DNA of 8,986 nucleotides, from NCBI GenBank assembly GCA_003560175.1, contig PWIZ01000439.1, positions 1 through 8,986 on the forward strand, written 5' to 3'. Positions within the stretch are counted from its first letter, which is position 1; each line of letters begins with the position of its first letter. A program made the translations under genes and the position numbers. Positions 1-6,022 of the stretch are shown one piece after another. Under the pieces are notes generated by a model. That model was given only the letters and a program-made list of their open reading frames with translations, searched no databases and was not told where the DNA came from. The DNA comes from Halomonas sp. (GTDB lineage Bacteria; Pseudomonadota; Gammaproteobacteria; Pseudomonadales; Halomonadaceae).

Positions 1-867
1 CGCATCCCGGCGTCCTTTACCGGCGTGTTCGGCTTCAAGCCCACCTTCGGCTGGACGCCGCAGTGGCCGCCGAGCACGGAGCCGACCCTCTCGCACCTCG
101 GCCCCCTGACCCGCTCTGTGACCGACGCTGTCCGCATGCTCAACGTGATCGGGCGCTACGACTTTCACGATCCCTATGCCGTGCGCGGCCAGCCCGAGGA
201 CTGGGGGATGGAGCTGCATCAGGGGCTGCGCGGTCTGCGCATCGCCTACTCGCCGGATCTGGGCTTCGCCCGGGTTGACCCCCAGGTCGCCGAGCGGGTG
301 CGCGAGGCGGCAAACCGGCTCAGGCTGCTGGGTGCCGAGGTCGATGAGGTCGACCCCGAGATCGCCTCCCCGCTCGAAACTTTCAAGAAGCTCTGGTTCA
401 CCGCATCGCTGGTGGTCTGGGAGGGGCTCGATGAGGAACAGCGCGAGCTGCTCGACCCGGGGATGGTGGCCGATGCGCACCGTGCCGACGAATGGCGCGC
501 CGTGGACCTGTTTCGTGCCCTGACCGAACGGGCACGGTTGACCGAGCGGCTCGAGCATTTCAACCAGCGCTACCACCTGCTGATGACGCCGGCAGTGACG
601 ATTCCGCCCTTCGCGCTCCATCACAATGTTCCGCCCGGCAGCGGCATGCGCGATTGGGAGGAGTGGGCGAGCTTCTCCTACCCCTTCAACCTCAGCCAGC
701 AGCCGGCCGCCTCGGTGCCCTGCGGCTTTACCGATGACGGCCTGCCGGTCGGTTTCCAGCTGGCGGGCGGCAAGCATGACGATGCGCGGGTGCTGCGTGT
801 CTGCCACGCCTTCATGAGCGCCTATCCGCCGCGCTTCCCCGACTGCCCCGACCCCGAGCCGCGCTGA
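1..867 (+). CDS. Amidase (amidase-signature family), 3' part only
   Basis: Frame 1 is open from the first base to a TGA at 865-867, giving the C-terminal 288 residues of an amidase-signature hydrolase; the N-terminal part lies outside the window. The first residues read RIPASFTGVFGFKPTFG, which follows directly after the family's GGS motif, so the nucleophilic Ser is about two residues upstream and the Ser-cisSer-Lys triad cannot be checked here. Downstream landmarks fit the family: the LGPLTRSVTDA segment (residues about 33-43), a YHLLMTPAV strand, and the C-terminal GLPVGFQLAG motif followed by the usual last helix. Members hydrolyse carboxamides to acid plus ammonia in the cytoplasm; substrate cannot be told from sequence, and the family also includes GatA-like and aryl-acylamidase enzymes. 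The ATG-like internal start at 25 (a GTG) is not the real start. Family call is firm, substrate unknown. Confidence 0.93.
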   Translation, partial: RIPASFTGVFGFKPTFGWTPQWPPSTEPTLSHLGPLTRSVTDAVRMLNVIGRYDFHDPYAVRGQPEDWGMELHQGLRGLRIAYSPDLGFARVDPQVAERVREAANRLRLLGAEVDEVDPEIASPLETFKKLWFTASLVVWEGLDEEQRELLDPGMVADAHRADEWRAVDLFRALTERARLTERLEHFNQRYHLLMTPAVTIPPFALHHNVPPGSGMRDWEEWASFSYPFNLSQQPAASVPCGFTDDGLPVGFQLAGGKHDDARVLRVCHAFMSAYPPRFPDCPDPEPR

Positions 868-938
868 CGCCGAGTCTGCGATGCCCACCCGTGGACGGTA
901 TCCCTGCTTGCCCCGGTGGCGCCAGCGAATCCGGCGAG

Positions 939-1262
939 TTATTCGGGCGCGTCCGAGGGCGGCATCACCACCCATTCGGGCTCCTCGAACTCGCCGATCA
1001 GGCGGATCTCGCAGCAGGGGGCGGCGCCGCGGATGATCGCCTTCACCGTCGGATCCGGTTCGGCCTCCATGGCGTCGCGGCTGGCCTTGCTGTCCCAGTG
1101 GGCGATGGCGATCAGGGTGGTGGGGTCGTCGATCTTGCGATGCAGCTCCGTGCCCCGCGCCCCCGGCGCTCGCTGGATGATTTCGCTGGCACGAACCCAG
1201 GCCTCGGCGTAGTCCTCGGCTCGGTACCCTTCGCGGATATGCACCTCGAAGATGTATTTCAT
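939..1262 (-). CDS. Small ABM-domain (antibiotic biosynthesis monooxygenase-like) protein
   Basis: Encodes 107 residues beginning MKYIFEVHIREGY. The beta-alpha-beta pattern, with a strand at residues 2-9, a helix at about 15-31 (AEDYAEAWVRASEII), then a strand with IAIAHWDSKASRDAM (about 51-65), matches the dimeric ferredoxin-like ABM fold, in which the Trp of the HWDS segment and the following helix are typical. Such proteins are small cytoplasmic monooxygenases, isomerases or ligand-binding proteins; the substrate is unknown. I chose the ATG at 1260-1262 because a GAGGGG Shine-Dalgarno (1270-1275) lies 7 bases upstream and the domain begins right there. A GTG at 1290-1292 would add ten non-domain residues (MSQQPARGSA) and overlaps the stop of a possible upstream small ORF. 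The gene is convergent with the amidase and divergent from the DUF2235 gene. CC at residues 83-84 is unusual for the fold's core but not diagnostic. Confidence 0.8.
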   Translation of the reverse strand: MKYIFEVHIREGYRAEDYAEAWVRASEIIQRAPGARGTELHRKIDDPTTLIAIAHWDSKASRDAMEAEPDPTVKAIIRGAAPCCEIRLIGEFEEPEWVVMPPSDAPE

Positions 1263-1288
1263 GGCGCTGCCCCTCGCTGGTTGCTGGC

Positions 1289-1336
1289 TCACTCTGATTC
1301 AGGATACGAGACCCGCCGCAGGATGGCGGCCCGCAT
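1289..1336 (-). CDS. Possible 15-codon leader ORF upstream of the ABM gene
   Basis: On the minus strand an ATG at 1334-1336 opens a 15-codon frame, MRAAILRRVSYPESE, ending in TGA at 1289-1291. It is preceded by GGAGGAGG (1345-1352) with an 8-base spacer, a stronger Shine-Dalgarno than that of the ABM gene itself. An in-frame ATG at 1352-1354 would extend it by six residues but would lie inside the Shine-Dalgarno. The TGA overlaps a GTG (1290-1292) that is in frame with the ABM gene, forming GTGA, an arrangement compatible with translational coupling. The peptide is like nothing I recognise and has no run of a regulatory amino acid, so attenuation is not indicated. It may be chance; the only support is the ribosome-binding site and the overlap. 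Confidence 0.25.
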   Translation of the reverse strand: MRAAILRRVSYPESE

Positions 1337-1369
1337 GGCGCTGTCCTCCTCCATTCCCTATCTTGATAT

Positions 1370-1386
1370 CAGGCCGCGGCGGCCTG
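1370..1386. repeat. 7-bp inverted repeat, 3-base spacer, upstream of the DUF2235 gene
   Basis: CAGGCCG at 1370-1376 and CGGCCTG at 1380-1386 are perfect inverted copies separated by CGG. It lies in the 181-base divergent gap, 57 bases before the DUF2235 start, next to an 8-base TGATATCA palindrome (1364-1371). It could be an operator or a hairpin in the leader. No T-run follows on either strand, so it is not a standard terminator. In DNA this GC-rich, chance is a real possibility. Confidence 0.3.
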
Positions 1387-1443
1387 GAAGACCGGCGGTG
1401 CGCTCGGGGCCGCGAAAGGAGGCTGGCAGAGGAGAGTCGCTTC

Positions 1444-2517
1444 ATGTCTCAACCCACGCAGCGCCTGATCATGCTGTTCGATGGCACCTGGAATGATCCC
1501 CAGGATCGTACCAACGTCTACCGGCTGGCGCAGGATATCCATGACTACGACGAACATCTTGTCCGCCAGCGCTTCTACTACGAGCCGGGAGTGGGCACGC
1601 GGCAGTGGGAGCGACTGGTCGGCGGGGCCTTCGGTCTGGGGCTGAACCGCAACCTGGGGAGCGGCTACGACTGGCTGGTCCGGCACTACTGCGACAACAC
1701 CCGGGTTTTCGTCTTCGGCTTCAGCCGGGGTGCCTACACGGCGCGCAGCCTGGTGGGGATGATCCGCAAGTGCGGGCTGCTGCGGGTCTCCACTCCCACC
1801 CTGGTGAAGGAGGCCGAATCGATCTACCGCGACAAGAAGCTGTTGCCCAAGGATGCGCGCTGTTGCAAATTCCGTGAGCGTTACAGCCGCGAGATAGAGA
1901 TTCACTTCCTCGGCGTCTGGGATACCGTGGGCGCGTTGGGGATTCCCGGCACCAGCTTCTCGGAGCATGGCCGCTTCGCCTGGCACGATACGGAACTGTC
2001 GTCCATCGTGCGGCGAGCCTATCAGGCGGTGGCGCTGGATGAGCACCGCAAGGCCTATGACATCGCCCTGTGGACGCATCCGCGCGGCAAGGAGAAGCCC
2101 TGCCAGGAGGAGGTGGAGCAGCGCTGGTTCATCGGCGCCCATGCCAACGTGGGCGGCGGCTACCGCATGGATGACGGGGGCTTCGACCCGCTGGCCACGC
2201 TGGGCTACGAGTGGATGTGCGGAAAGGCCGCGGCGGCCGGGCTGTCGCTGCATATGCCGCAGTCCCCTGCCGATGCTCATCGGATGGTCCCGAGGGATTC
2301 CTACCGGGAGTTCATGAAGGGGGTCTACCGCCGCTATCGCTCCCTGCGTGACCGGAGCGGCGACGGCCGGCATTATCGGCTCCATGCCCAGGACCACAGC
2401 GGCAATCCGGCGGTTGGGGTGACCGTCGACCCCTCGGTGTGGCAGCGTTGGCGGGAAGACGAGAATTACCGCCCGTCGACCCTGGTGCGGGCGGGCTGTG
2501 TGCCGCCGCTGGAGTAA
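1444..2517 (+). CDS. DUF2235 alpha/beta hydrolase (Tle1-like lipase fold)
   Basis: Encodes 357 residues. The N-terminal strand and loop LIMLFDGTWND (residues 8-18), the nucleophile elbow GFSRGAYTAR (92-101, Ser94), the acid strand GVWDTVGALG (157-166, Asp160) and the HANVGGGY segment (233-240, His233) are the landmarks of the DUF2235 family, which contains the type VI secretion phospholipase effectors of the Tle1 class. The usual HSDVGGGY-type motif here reads HANVGGGY. The predicted reaction is ester or phospholipid hydrolysis, inferred from family only. There is no signal peptide, and no VgrG, PAAR or immunity-type gene is adjacent, so a secreted-toxin role is not supported by context. The start is the ATG at 1444, with AGAGGAG (1428-1434) 9 bases upstream; the frame is open further upstream but that part is low-complexity intergenic sequence. 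A stronger AAAGGAGG at 1415-1422 is too far (21 bases) to serve this ATG. The gene stands alone or is read through into the DUF4202 gene 95 bases on. Confidence 0.88.
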   Translation: MSQPTQRLIMLFDGTWNDPQDRTNVYRLAQDIHDYDEHLVRQRFYYEPGVGTRQWERLVGGAFGLGLNRNLGSGYDWLVRHYCDNTRVFVFGFSRGAYTARSLVGMIRKCGLLRVSTPTLVKEAESIYRDKKLLPKDARCCKFRERYSREIEIHFLGVWDTVGALGIPGTSFSEHGRFAWHDTELSSIVRRAYQAVALDEHRKAYDIALWTHPRGKEKPCQEEVEQRWFIGAHANVGGGYRMDDGGFDPLATLGYEWMCGKAAAAGLSLHMPQSPADAHRMVPRDSYREFMKGVYRRYRSLRDRSGDGRHYRLHAQDHSGNPAVGVTVDPSVWQRWREDENYRPSTLVRAGCVPPLE

Positions 2518-2550
2518 TCCAGGAGAGCCTCGCGACTCCCCGAGCAATCA

Positions 2551-2579
2551 TTCTGGCGGCCCCGGTTCGCTGTTAGGCT
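2551..2579 (+). promoter_or_regulatory. Weak sigma-70-like promoter candidate for the DUF4202 gene
   Basis: TTCTGG (2551-2556) and TAGGCT (2574-2579) are separated by 17 bases in the 95-base gap after the DUF2235 gene. This would give a leader of roughly 27 bases before the ATG at 2613. Neither hexamer matches consensus well (about 2 of 6 and 3 of 6), so the call rests on spacing and position only. Confidence 0.22.
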
Positions 2580-2612
2580 GTACCGCGTCGTTATCCATCA
2601 CGAGGAGTGGGC

Positions 2613-3200
2613 ATGACCGATACCCCCTATGCGAAGACCTTGACCGCCCTGGATGCGCTGCATGCGCAGGATCCGCGTAGCGCGGAGGTGGAGGGCGAGG
2701 CCGTGCCTCGGGAGCTGTGGCACGCCGGGCGCATGAGCGCCTGGCTTGAGCGGCTGTATGAGCGGCCTGATGAGCTGATGCACCTGGCGGTGCGCGGCCA
2801 GCACCTGCAGCGTTGGCAGGTGCCGCGCAGTGACTACCCGGAAGGGCGGGTGGGTTATTTGACCTGGCGGCGCGACCAGGGCCAGCGCGCCGGCGAAACC
2901 ACCGCCGGGCTGATGCGCGAGGCGGGCTTTGATGATGAGTCGGCCGAGGCGGTGCTGCGGATGATCCGCAAGCAGGGCCTGGGACGCGACCCGGGGGCCC
3001 AGGCGGTAGAAGACTGCGCCTGCCTGGTGTTCCTGGAGAACTACTTCGCCGACTTCGCCAAGCAGATCGACCACGATCACCTGATTCGCATCGTGCAGAT
3101 GACCTGGAAGAAGATGTCGCCCAGGGCCCATGAGCTGGCGCTAGGCCTGCCCATGAGCGATGCGGCGCGGGGCCTGGTGGCGGAGGCGCTGGCGGGCTAG
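2613..3200 (+). CDS. DUF4202 domain-containing protein
   Basis: Encodes 195 residues that I recognise as a full-length DUF4202 protein. Hallmarks are an N-terminal helix TLTALDALHAQDP, the LWHAGRMSAWLERL segment (35-48), RGQHLQRWQVPRSDYPEGR (61-79), GYLTWRRDQ (81-89), QAVEDCACLVFLENYFADF (130-148) and a closing TWKKMSPRAH helix (164-173). The protein is predicted all-helical and cytoplasmic; biochemical function is not known to me. The conserved His37, His64 and Glu133-Asp134 are spaced as in HD-type metal phosphohydrolases, which is an inference, not an established assignment. The ATG at 2613 is preferred over the in-frame GTG at 2607 because GAGGAG (2602-2607) lies 5 bases before the ATG and the GTG is inside it. 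The gene meets ackA tail to tail with only two bases between the stops. Confidence 0.87.
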   Translation: MTDTPYAKTLTALDALHAQDPRSAEVEGEAVPRELWHAGRMSAWLERLYERPDELMHLAVRGQHLQRWQVPRSDYPEGRVGYLTWRRDQGQRAGETTAGLMREAGFDDESAEAVLRMIRKQGLGRDPGAQAVEDCACLVFLENYFADFAKQIDHDHLIRIVQMTWKKMSPRAHELALGLPMSDAARGLVAEALAG

Positions 3201-3206
3201 GCCTAG
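3197..3206. repeat. 10-bp perfect palindrome carrying both convergent stop codons
   Basis: CTAGGCCTAG reads the same on both strands. Its TAG at 3198-3200 ends the DUF4202 gene, and its other TAG (CTA at 3203-3205 on the plus strand) ends ackA on the minus strand. Only two bases separate the two stops, so no terminator fits between the genes and the transcripts probably overlap. Confidence 0.85.
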
Positions 3207-4390
3207 TTTATCAGCTTGGCGCTGTACCAGGCGATCATGCGCTCCTCGTCGGTGGGAATCACCCAGGCGCCCACGCGGCTGTCGGCGCGGCTGATGCGGC
3301 TGGTGTCGTGGTGGTTGGCGTCGGGGTCGAGCTCCAGGCCCAGCCACTCGCAGCCCCGGCAGATCGCCTCGCGGACCGGGCCGGCGCGTTCGCCGATGCC
3401 GGCGGTGAAGACGAGCTGGTCGAGCCCGCCCAGGGCGGCGGCCAGGCTGCCGATCTCGCGCACGGCGCGGTAGGCGTAGAGTTCGATGGCTTCCCGGGCC
3501 TCTTCCGCGGGGCTGTCGAGCAGTTCGCGCATGTCTCCGCTGATGCCGGACACGCCGAGCAGGCCAGAGCGTTTGTAGAGCAGCTCGGTGACCTCCTCGA
3601 CGCTCATGCCCTCCTGCTGGATCAGGTGCAAGACAAGCCCGGGATCGAGGCTGCCGCTGCGGGTGCCCATGGGCATGCCCTCGATGGCGGTGAAGCCCAT
3701 GGTGGAGGCCACGCTGACGCCGTCGCGGATGGCGCAGAGGCTGGCGCCGTTGCCCAGGTGGGCGACGATCACTCGCTCGCGGGGGGCATCGCCCAGATGG
3801 TGGGGCAACACCTGGTTGATGAAGTCATAGGAGAGGCCGTGGAAGCCGTAGCGGATCAGCCCCCGCGCGGTCATCTCCCGGGGCAGCGCGAACTGGCGGG
3901 CCACCTCGGGCTGGTCGGCGTGGAAGGCGGTGTCGAAGCAGGCCACTTGGGGCAGCTCGGGGTGGCGCTTGGCCAGCGGCGCCACCGGCGCCAGGCAGAA
4001 AGGCTGGGGAAGCGGCGCCAGGGATTCGAGCTCGCCCAGCGCGGCGGTGATCTCGGGCGTGAGCAGCACCGGGCGGTGATACGCGCGCCCACCATGCACC
4101 ACCCGGTGCCCCACCGCGGCCAGCGCCAGGTCGGGCAGCTCGTCGAGCCAGCTCAGCAGGCGCGCAGTGGCGTCGGGCAGCTCGAGCCGGGCGGGCAGCT
4201 CGCCCATGTCGACCGGGACCGGTTGGCCTTCACCGTCCACCAGCGTCAGCTTGGGCGTGCCACCGTTCAGTCCGGAAAACTTGCCGCGATAGCGGGGCGA
4301 CAGGGTGTCGAGGGAGTCGGCACCCGTCAGCGGGTAGAGGGCAAACTTGAGGCTGGATGAGCCGCTGTTGAGGGTCAGGATGTGGCTCAT
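3203..4390 (-). CDS. ackA: Acetate kinase (acetate/propionate family kinase)
   Basis: Encodes 395 residues, the normal length for the family. Catalyses acyl phosphate + ADP = carboxylate + ATP in the cytoplasm. Visible motifs: the N-terminal phosphate loop TLNSGSSSLKF (6-16, Asn8), GHRVVHGG (94-101, Arg96), the catalytic Asp in CFDTAFH (Asp153), His184 in YGFHG, HLGNGAS (211-217), MGTRSGSLDPG (241-251, Arg244), the nucleotide-site TAGIGE (329-334) and the C-terminal PTDEE (379-383). All expected active-site residues are present. The start ATG at 4388-4390 follows the stop of the upstream fusion gene by a single base (TGA-G-ATG) and has AGGGAG (4397-4402) 6 bases upstream, inside the upstream gene, so translation is probably coupled. 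The partner suggests that it uses the acyl phosphate made by the Pta domain next door; propionate or butyrate are as possible as acetate. No hairpin terminator is visible after its stop. Confidence 0.96.
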   Translation of the reverse strand: MSHILTLNSGSSSLKFALYPLTGADSLDTLSPRYRGKFSGLNGGTPKLTLVDGEGQPVPVDMGELPARLELPDATARLLSWLDELPDLALAAVGHRVVHGGRAYHRPVLLTPEITAALGELESLAPLPQPFCLAPVAPLAKRHPELPQVACFDTAFHADQPEVARQFALPREMTARGLIRYGFHGLSYDFINQVLPHHLGDAPRERVIVAHLGNGASLCAIRDGVSVASTMGFTAIEGMPMGTRSGSLDPGLVLHLIQQEGMSVEEVTELLYKRSGLLGVSGISGDMRELLDSPAEEAREAIELYAYRAVREIGSLAAALGGLDQLVFTAGIGERAGPVREAICRGCEWLGLELDPDANHHDTSRISRADSRVGAWVIPTDEERMIAWYSAKLIN

Positions 4391-4391
4391 C

Positions 4392-5822
4392 TCAGGCTCC
4401 CTGGTCGGAATCGGGCAGGCCCTTGAGCTTCTGGTGGTCGGCCACCAGCAGGGCCAGCGCGCAGGAGGCCATGCGGGTGATGGCCTCATCGGCGCGGCTG
4501 GTCAGGATGATGGGAACCCGGGCGCCCAGCACCAGGCCGGCGCCGGTGGCATCGGCCAGGTAGGTCAGCTGCTTCATCAGCATGTTGGCGGATTCCAGGT
4601 CCGGGGCGACCAGGATATCCGCCCGACCGGCCACCGGAGACTCGATGCCCTTGGTGCGTGCGGCGCTCTCCGAGATCGCATTGTCGAAGGCCAGTGGGCC
4701 GTCCAGGGTGCCGCCCTTGATCTGGCCGCGGTCGGCCATCTTGCACAGGGCGGCGGCATCCAGAGTAGAGGGGAGCCGGGGGTTGATGGTTTCCACCGCG
4801 GAGAGAATGGCCACCTTGGGGTCGCGATTGCCCAGGGCATGGGCCAGCTCGATGGCATTGCAGATAATGTCGCGCTTCTGGTCGAGGCTGGGGGAGATAT
4901 TGATGGCGGCATCGGTGATGAACAGCGGCCGCGGGTAGGTCGGCACATCGAAGGCCATCACGTGGCTGATGCAGCGTTCGGTGCGCAGGCCACCGTCGCG
5001 CTTGAGTACCTCGTGCATCAGCTCGTCGGTGTGCAGGGCCCCCTTCATGATGGCCGCGGCCCGCCCCTCATGCACCAGGGCCACGGCGCGCTCCGCGGCG
5101 GCGTGGCTATGGGGCACGTCGATCAGCTCGAACTCGCTGATGTCGAGCTGGGCGGCATCGGCCGCGGCGCGAATCTTCGCCTCGGGTCCGACCAGCAGGG
5201 GAATGATCAGGCCCTGGCGGGCGGCGGCCACGGCGCCGGTCAGTGAGACGTCATCCACCGGGTGTACCACCGCCACGGGAATGGCGGGCGGATGGTCGGC
5301 GGCGGAGAGGATCTCGTGCAGGCGACCCCGCTCGGCCAGGCGCACCGTGGGCATCACGGTGCGGGGGCGGCGGATCTTCTCCGTGGGGGCAAGCACCCGA
5401 GCCTCCCCCTCGATCACCACCTTGCCCCGCTGGTTCTCGCAGCGGCAGTCCAGGGTCAGCTGCGAGCGGGCGTCATCCTTGGCGGTGACGCGCACGCTAA
5501 CCTTGAGCATATCGCCCAGGTTGACCGGTGCCCGGAAGCTTAGCGTCTGCCTCAGGTAGAGGGTGCCGGGCCCGGGCAACTGGGTGCCCAGCACCGTGGA
5601 GATGAGAGCTCCGCCCCACATACCGTGGGCGATGACCTCCTGGAAGCGTGAGCTGCGCGCGAAATCGTCATCCACATGGGACGGGTTGACGTCCCCGGAC
5701 ATGATGGCGAACAGCTTGATGTCATCCAGGGTCAGGCGTTTTTCGAGGTGCGCCTCGTCGCCTACCTGAATCTCGTCGAAGGTGCGATTCTCGATATAGC
5801 GGTCGTCGTTGGGGGCATCCAT
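4392..5822 (-). CDS. Bifunctional enoyl-CoA hydratase / phosphate acetyltransferase (MaoC-Pta fusion)
   Basis: Encodes 476 residues in two domains. Residues about 10-145 are a MaoC/hot-dog hydratase with the hydratase-2 motif SGDVNPSHVDDDFA (42-55); Asp44 and His49 are the expected catalytic pair of an (R)-specific enoyl-CoA hydratase. Residues about 165-470 are a phosphate acetyl/butyryltransferase domain: KGALHTDELM (260-269), the PRPLFITDAAINISPSLDQK strand-loop (298-317), AILSAVETINPRLPST (338-353) and GGTLDGPLAFDNAIS (370-384). The likely chemistry is hydration of a short trans-2-enoyl-CoA and exchange of CoA for phosphate on an acyl-CoA. Whether one substrate passes through both domains is unknown. 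This fusion is an established architecture in Proteobacteria, not an error here: the linker is continuous and acyl specificity is simply not readable. The start ATG at 5820-5822 has a short GGAG (5831-5834) 8 bases upstream. First gene of the operon with ackA, isolated from the gene upstream by a hairpin terminator at 5969-5998. Confidence 0.95.
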   Translation of the reverse strand: MDAPNDDRYIENRTFDEIQVGDEAHLEKRLTLDDIKLFAIMSGDVNPSHVDDDFARSSRFQEVIAHGMWGGALISTVLGTQLPGPGTLYLRQTLSFRAPVNLGDMLKVSVRVTAKDDARSQLTLDCRCENQRGKVVIEGEARVLAPTEKIRRPRTVMPTVRLAERGRLHEILSAADHPPAIPVAVVHPVDDVSLTGAVAAARQGLIIPLLVGPEAKIRAAADAAQLDISEFELIDVPHSHAAAERAVALVHEGRAAAIMKGALHTDELMHEVLKRDGGLRTERCISHVMAFDVPTYPRPLFITDAAINISPSLDQKRDIICNAIELAHALGNRDPKVAILSAVETINPRLPSTLDAAALCKMADRGQIKGGTLDGPLAFDNAISESAARTKGIESPVAGRADILVAPDLESANMLMKQLTYLADATGAGLVLGARVPIILTSRADEAITRMASCALALLVADHQKLKGLPDSDQGA

Positions 5823-5845
5823 ATGGGGGGCTCCGATGGTGATTA

Positions 5846-5856
5846 CTGCGATGCAG
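5846..5856. promoter_or_regulatory. CTGC-GAT-GCAG inverted repeat, PhaR-like operator candidate
   Basis: CTGC (5846-5849) and GCAG (5853-5856) form a perfect inverted repeat with a 3-base spacer, 24 bases before the maoC-pta start. From memory, PhaR repressors of polyhydroxyalkanoate synthesis bind CTGC-N3/4-GCAG-type sites, and an (R)-hydratase gene would be a sensible target. A second match with a 4-base spacer lies inside the DUF4202 coding region (2658-2669), so the pattern occurs by chance at this GC content. Confidence 0.3.
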
Positions 5857-5870
5857 CAAATTCAGATTCC

Positions 5871-5876
5871 ATCATA
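5871..5876 (-). promoter_or_regulatory. Candidate -10 box (TATGAT) for the maoC-pta-ackA operon
   Basis: On the minus strand TATGAT, 5 of 6 matches to the sigma-70 -10 consensus, lies 48 bases before the maoC-pta ATG in a locally AT-richer patch. No convincing -35 is seen 16-18 bases upstream, so an activator or a different start site is possible. The CTGC-GAT-GCAG repeat would fall just downstream of transcription initiation, where a repressor could block. Confidence 0.35.
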
Positions 5877-5968
5877 GCCTGTCTCTGGTGACCGTGCGTT
5901 GACCGGCAGGGGAGTTGCGACAAACCCGGTTCCTATGATTGGGGGTGTTCCGCCCTGCCTACTAAAGC

Positions 5969-5998
5969 CTGGCGGGTCATGGTGACATGACCCGCCAG
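5969..5998 (-). terminator. Hairpin terminator after the small secreted protein gene
   Basis: CTGGCGGGTCATG (5969-5981) and CATGACCCGCCAG (5986-5998) form a perfect 13-bp stem with a 4-base loop, 24 bases after the stop of the 6023-6394 gene. Read on the minus strand the stem is followed by GCTTTAG, so the T-tract is short. This suggests a terminator with a strong stem and weak U-run. It separates the upstream gene from the maoC-pta-ackA operon. It does not match the tail of any plus-strand gene. Confidence 0.7.
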
Positions 5999-6022
5999 CG
6001 TCCTTGGGTGGTTATGGCTCGG

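Noticed and set aside
920..936. 6-bp hairpin with a G-T pair just after the ABM gene stop
   Set aside because: Weak stem with no T-tract on the minus strand; not enough to call a terminator between the convergent amidase and ABM genes.
2509..2522. 5-bp hairpin CTGGA-GTAA-TCCAG over the DUF2235 stop codon
   Set aside because: Too short and has no T-run; expected by chance.
1369..2547. 392-codon minus-strand open frame opposite the DUF2235 gene
   Set aside because: It is the antisense shadow of a recognised gene in GC-rich DNA; the translation is rich in Arg, Pro, Ala and His and shows no family motif.
1444..3200. DUF2235 plus DUF4202 as a toxin-immunity or defence pair
   Set aside because: The 95-base gap, separate ribosome-binding sites and unrelated housekeeping-type families give no support; the DUF4202 protein does not look like an immunity protein.
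3308..4360. 350-codon plus-strand open frame opposite ackA
   Set aside because: Antisense shadow of an intact acetate kinase; Gly/Gln/Ala/His-rich low-complexity translation with no motif.
4347..5246. 299-codon plus-strand open frame opposite maoC-pta
   Set aside because: Antisense shadow of the Pta domain; no recognisable domain and composition like the other shadows.
5843..5875. 10-codon minus-strand frame before maoC-pta
   Set aside because: No good Shine-Dalgarno, and its first codons fall in the TATGAT -10 candidate, so it would probably not be transcribed.
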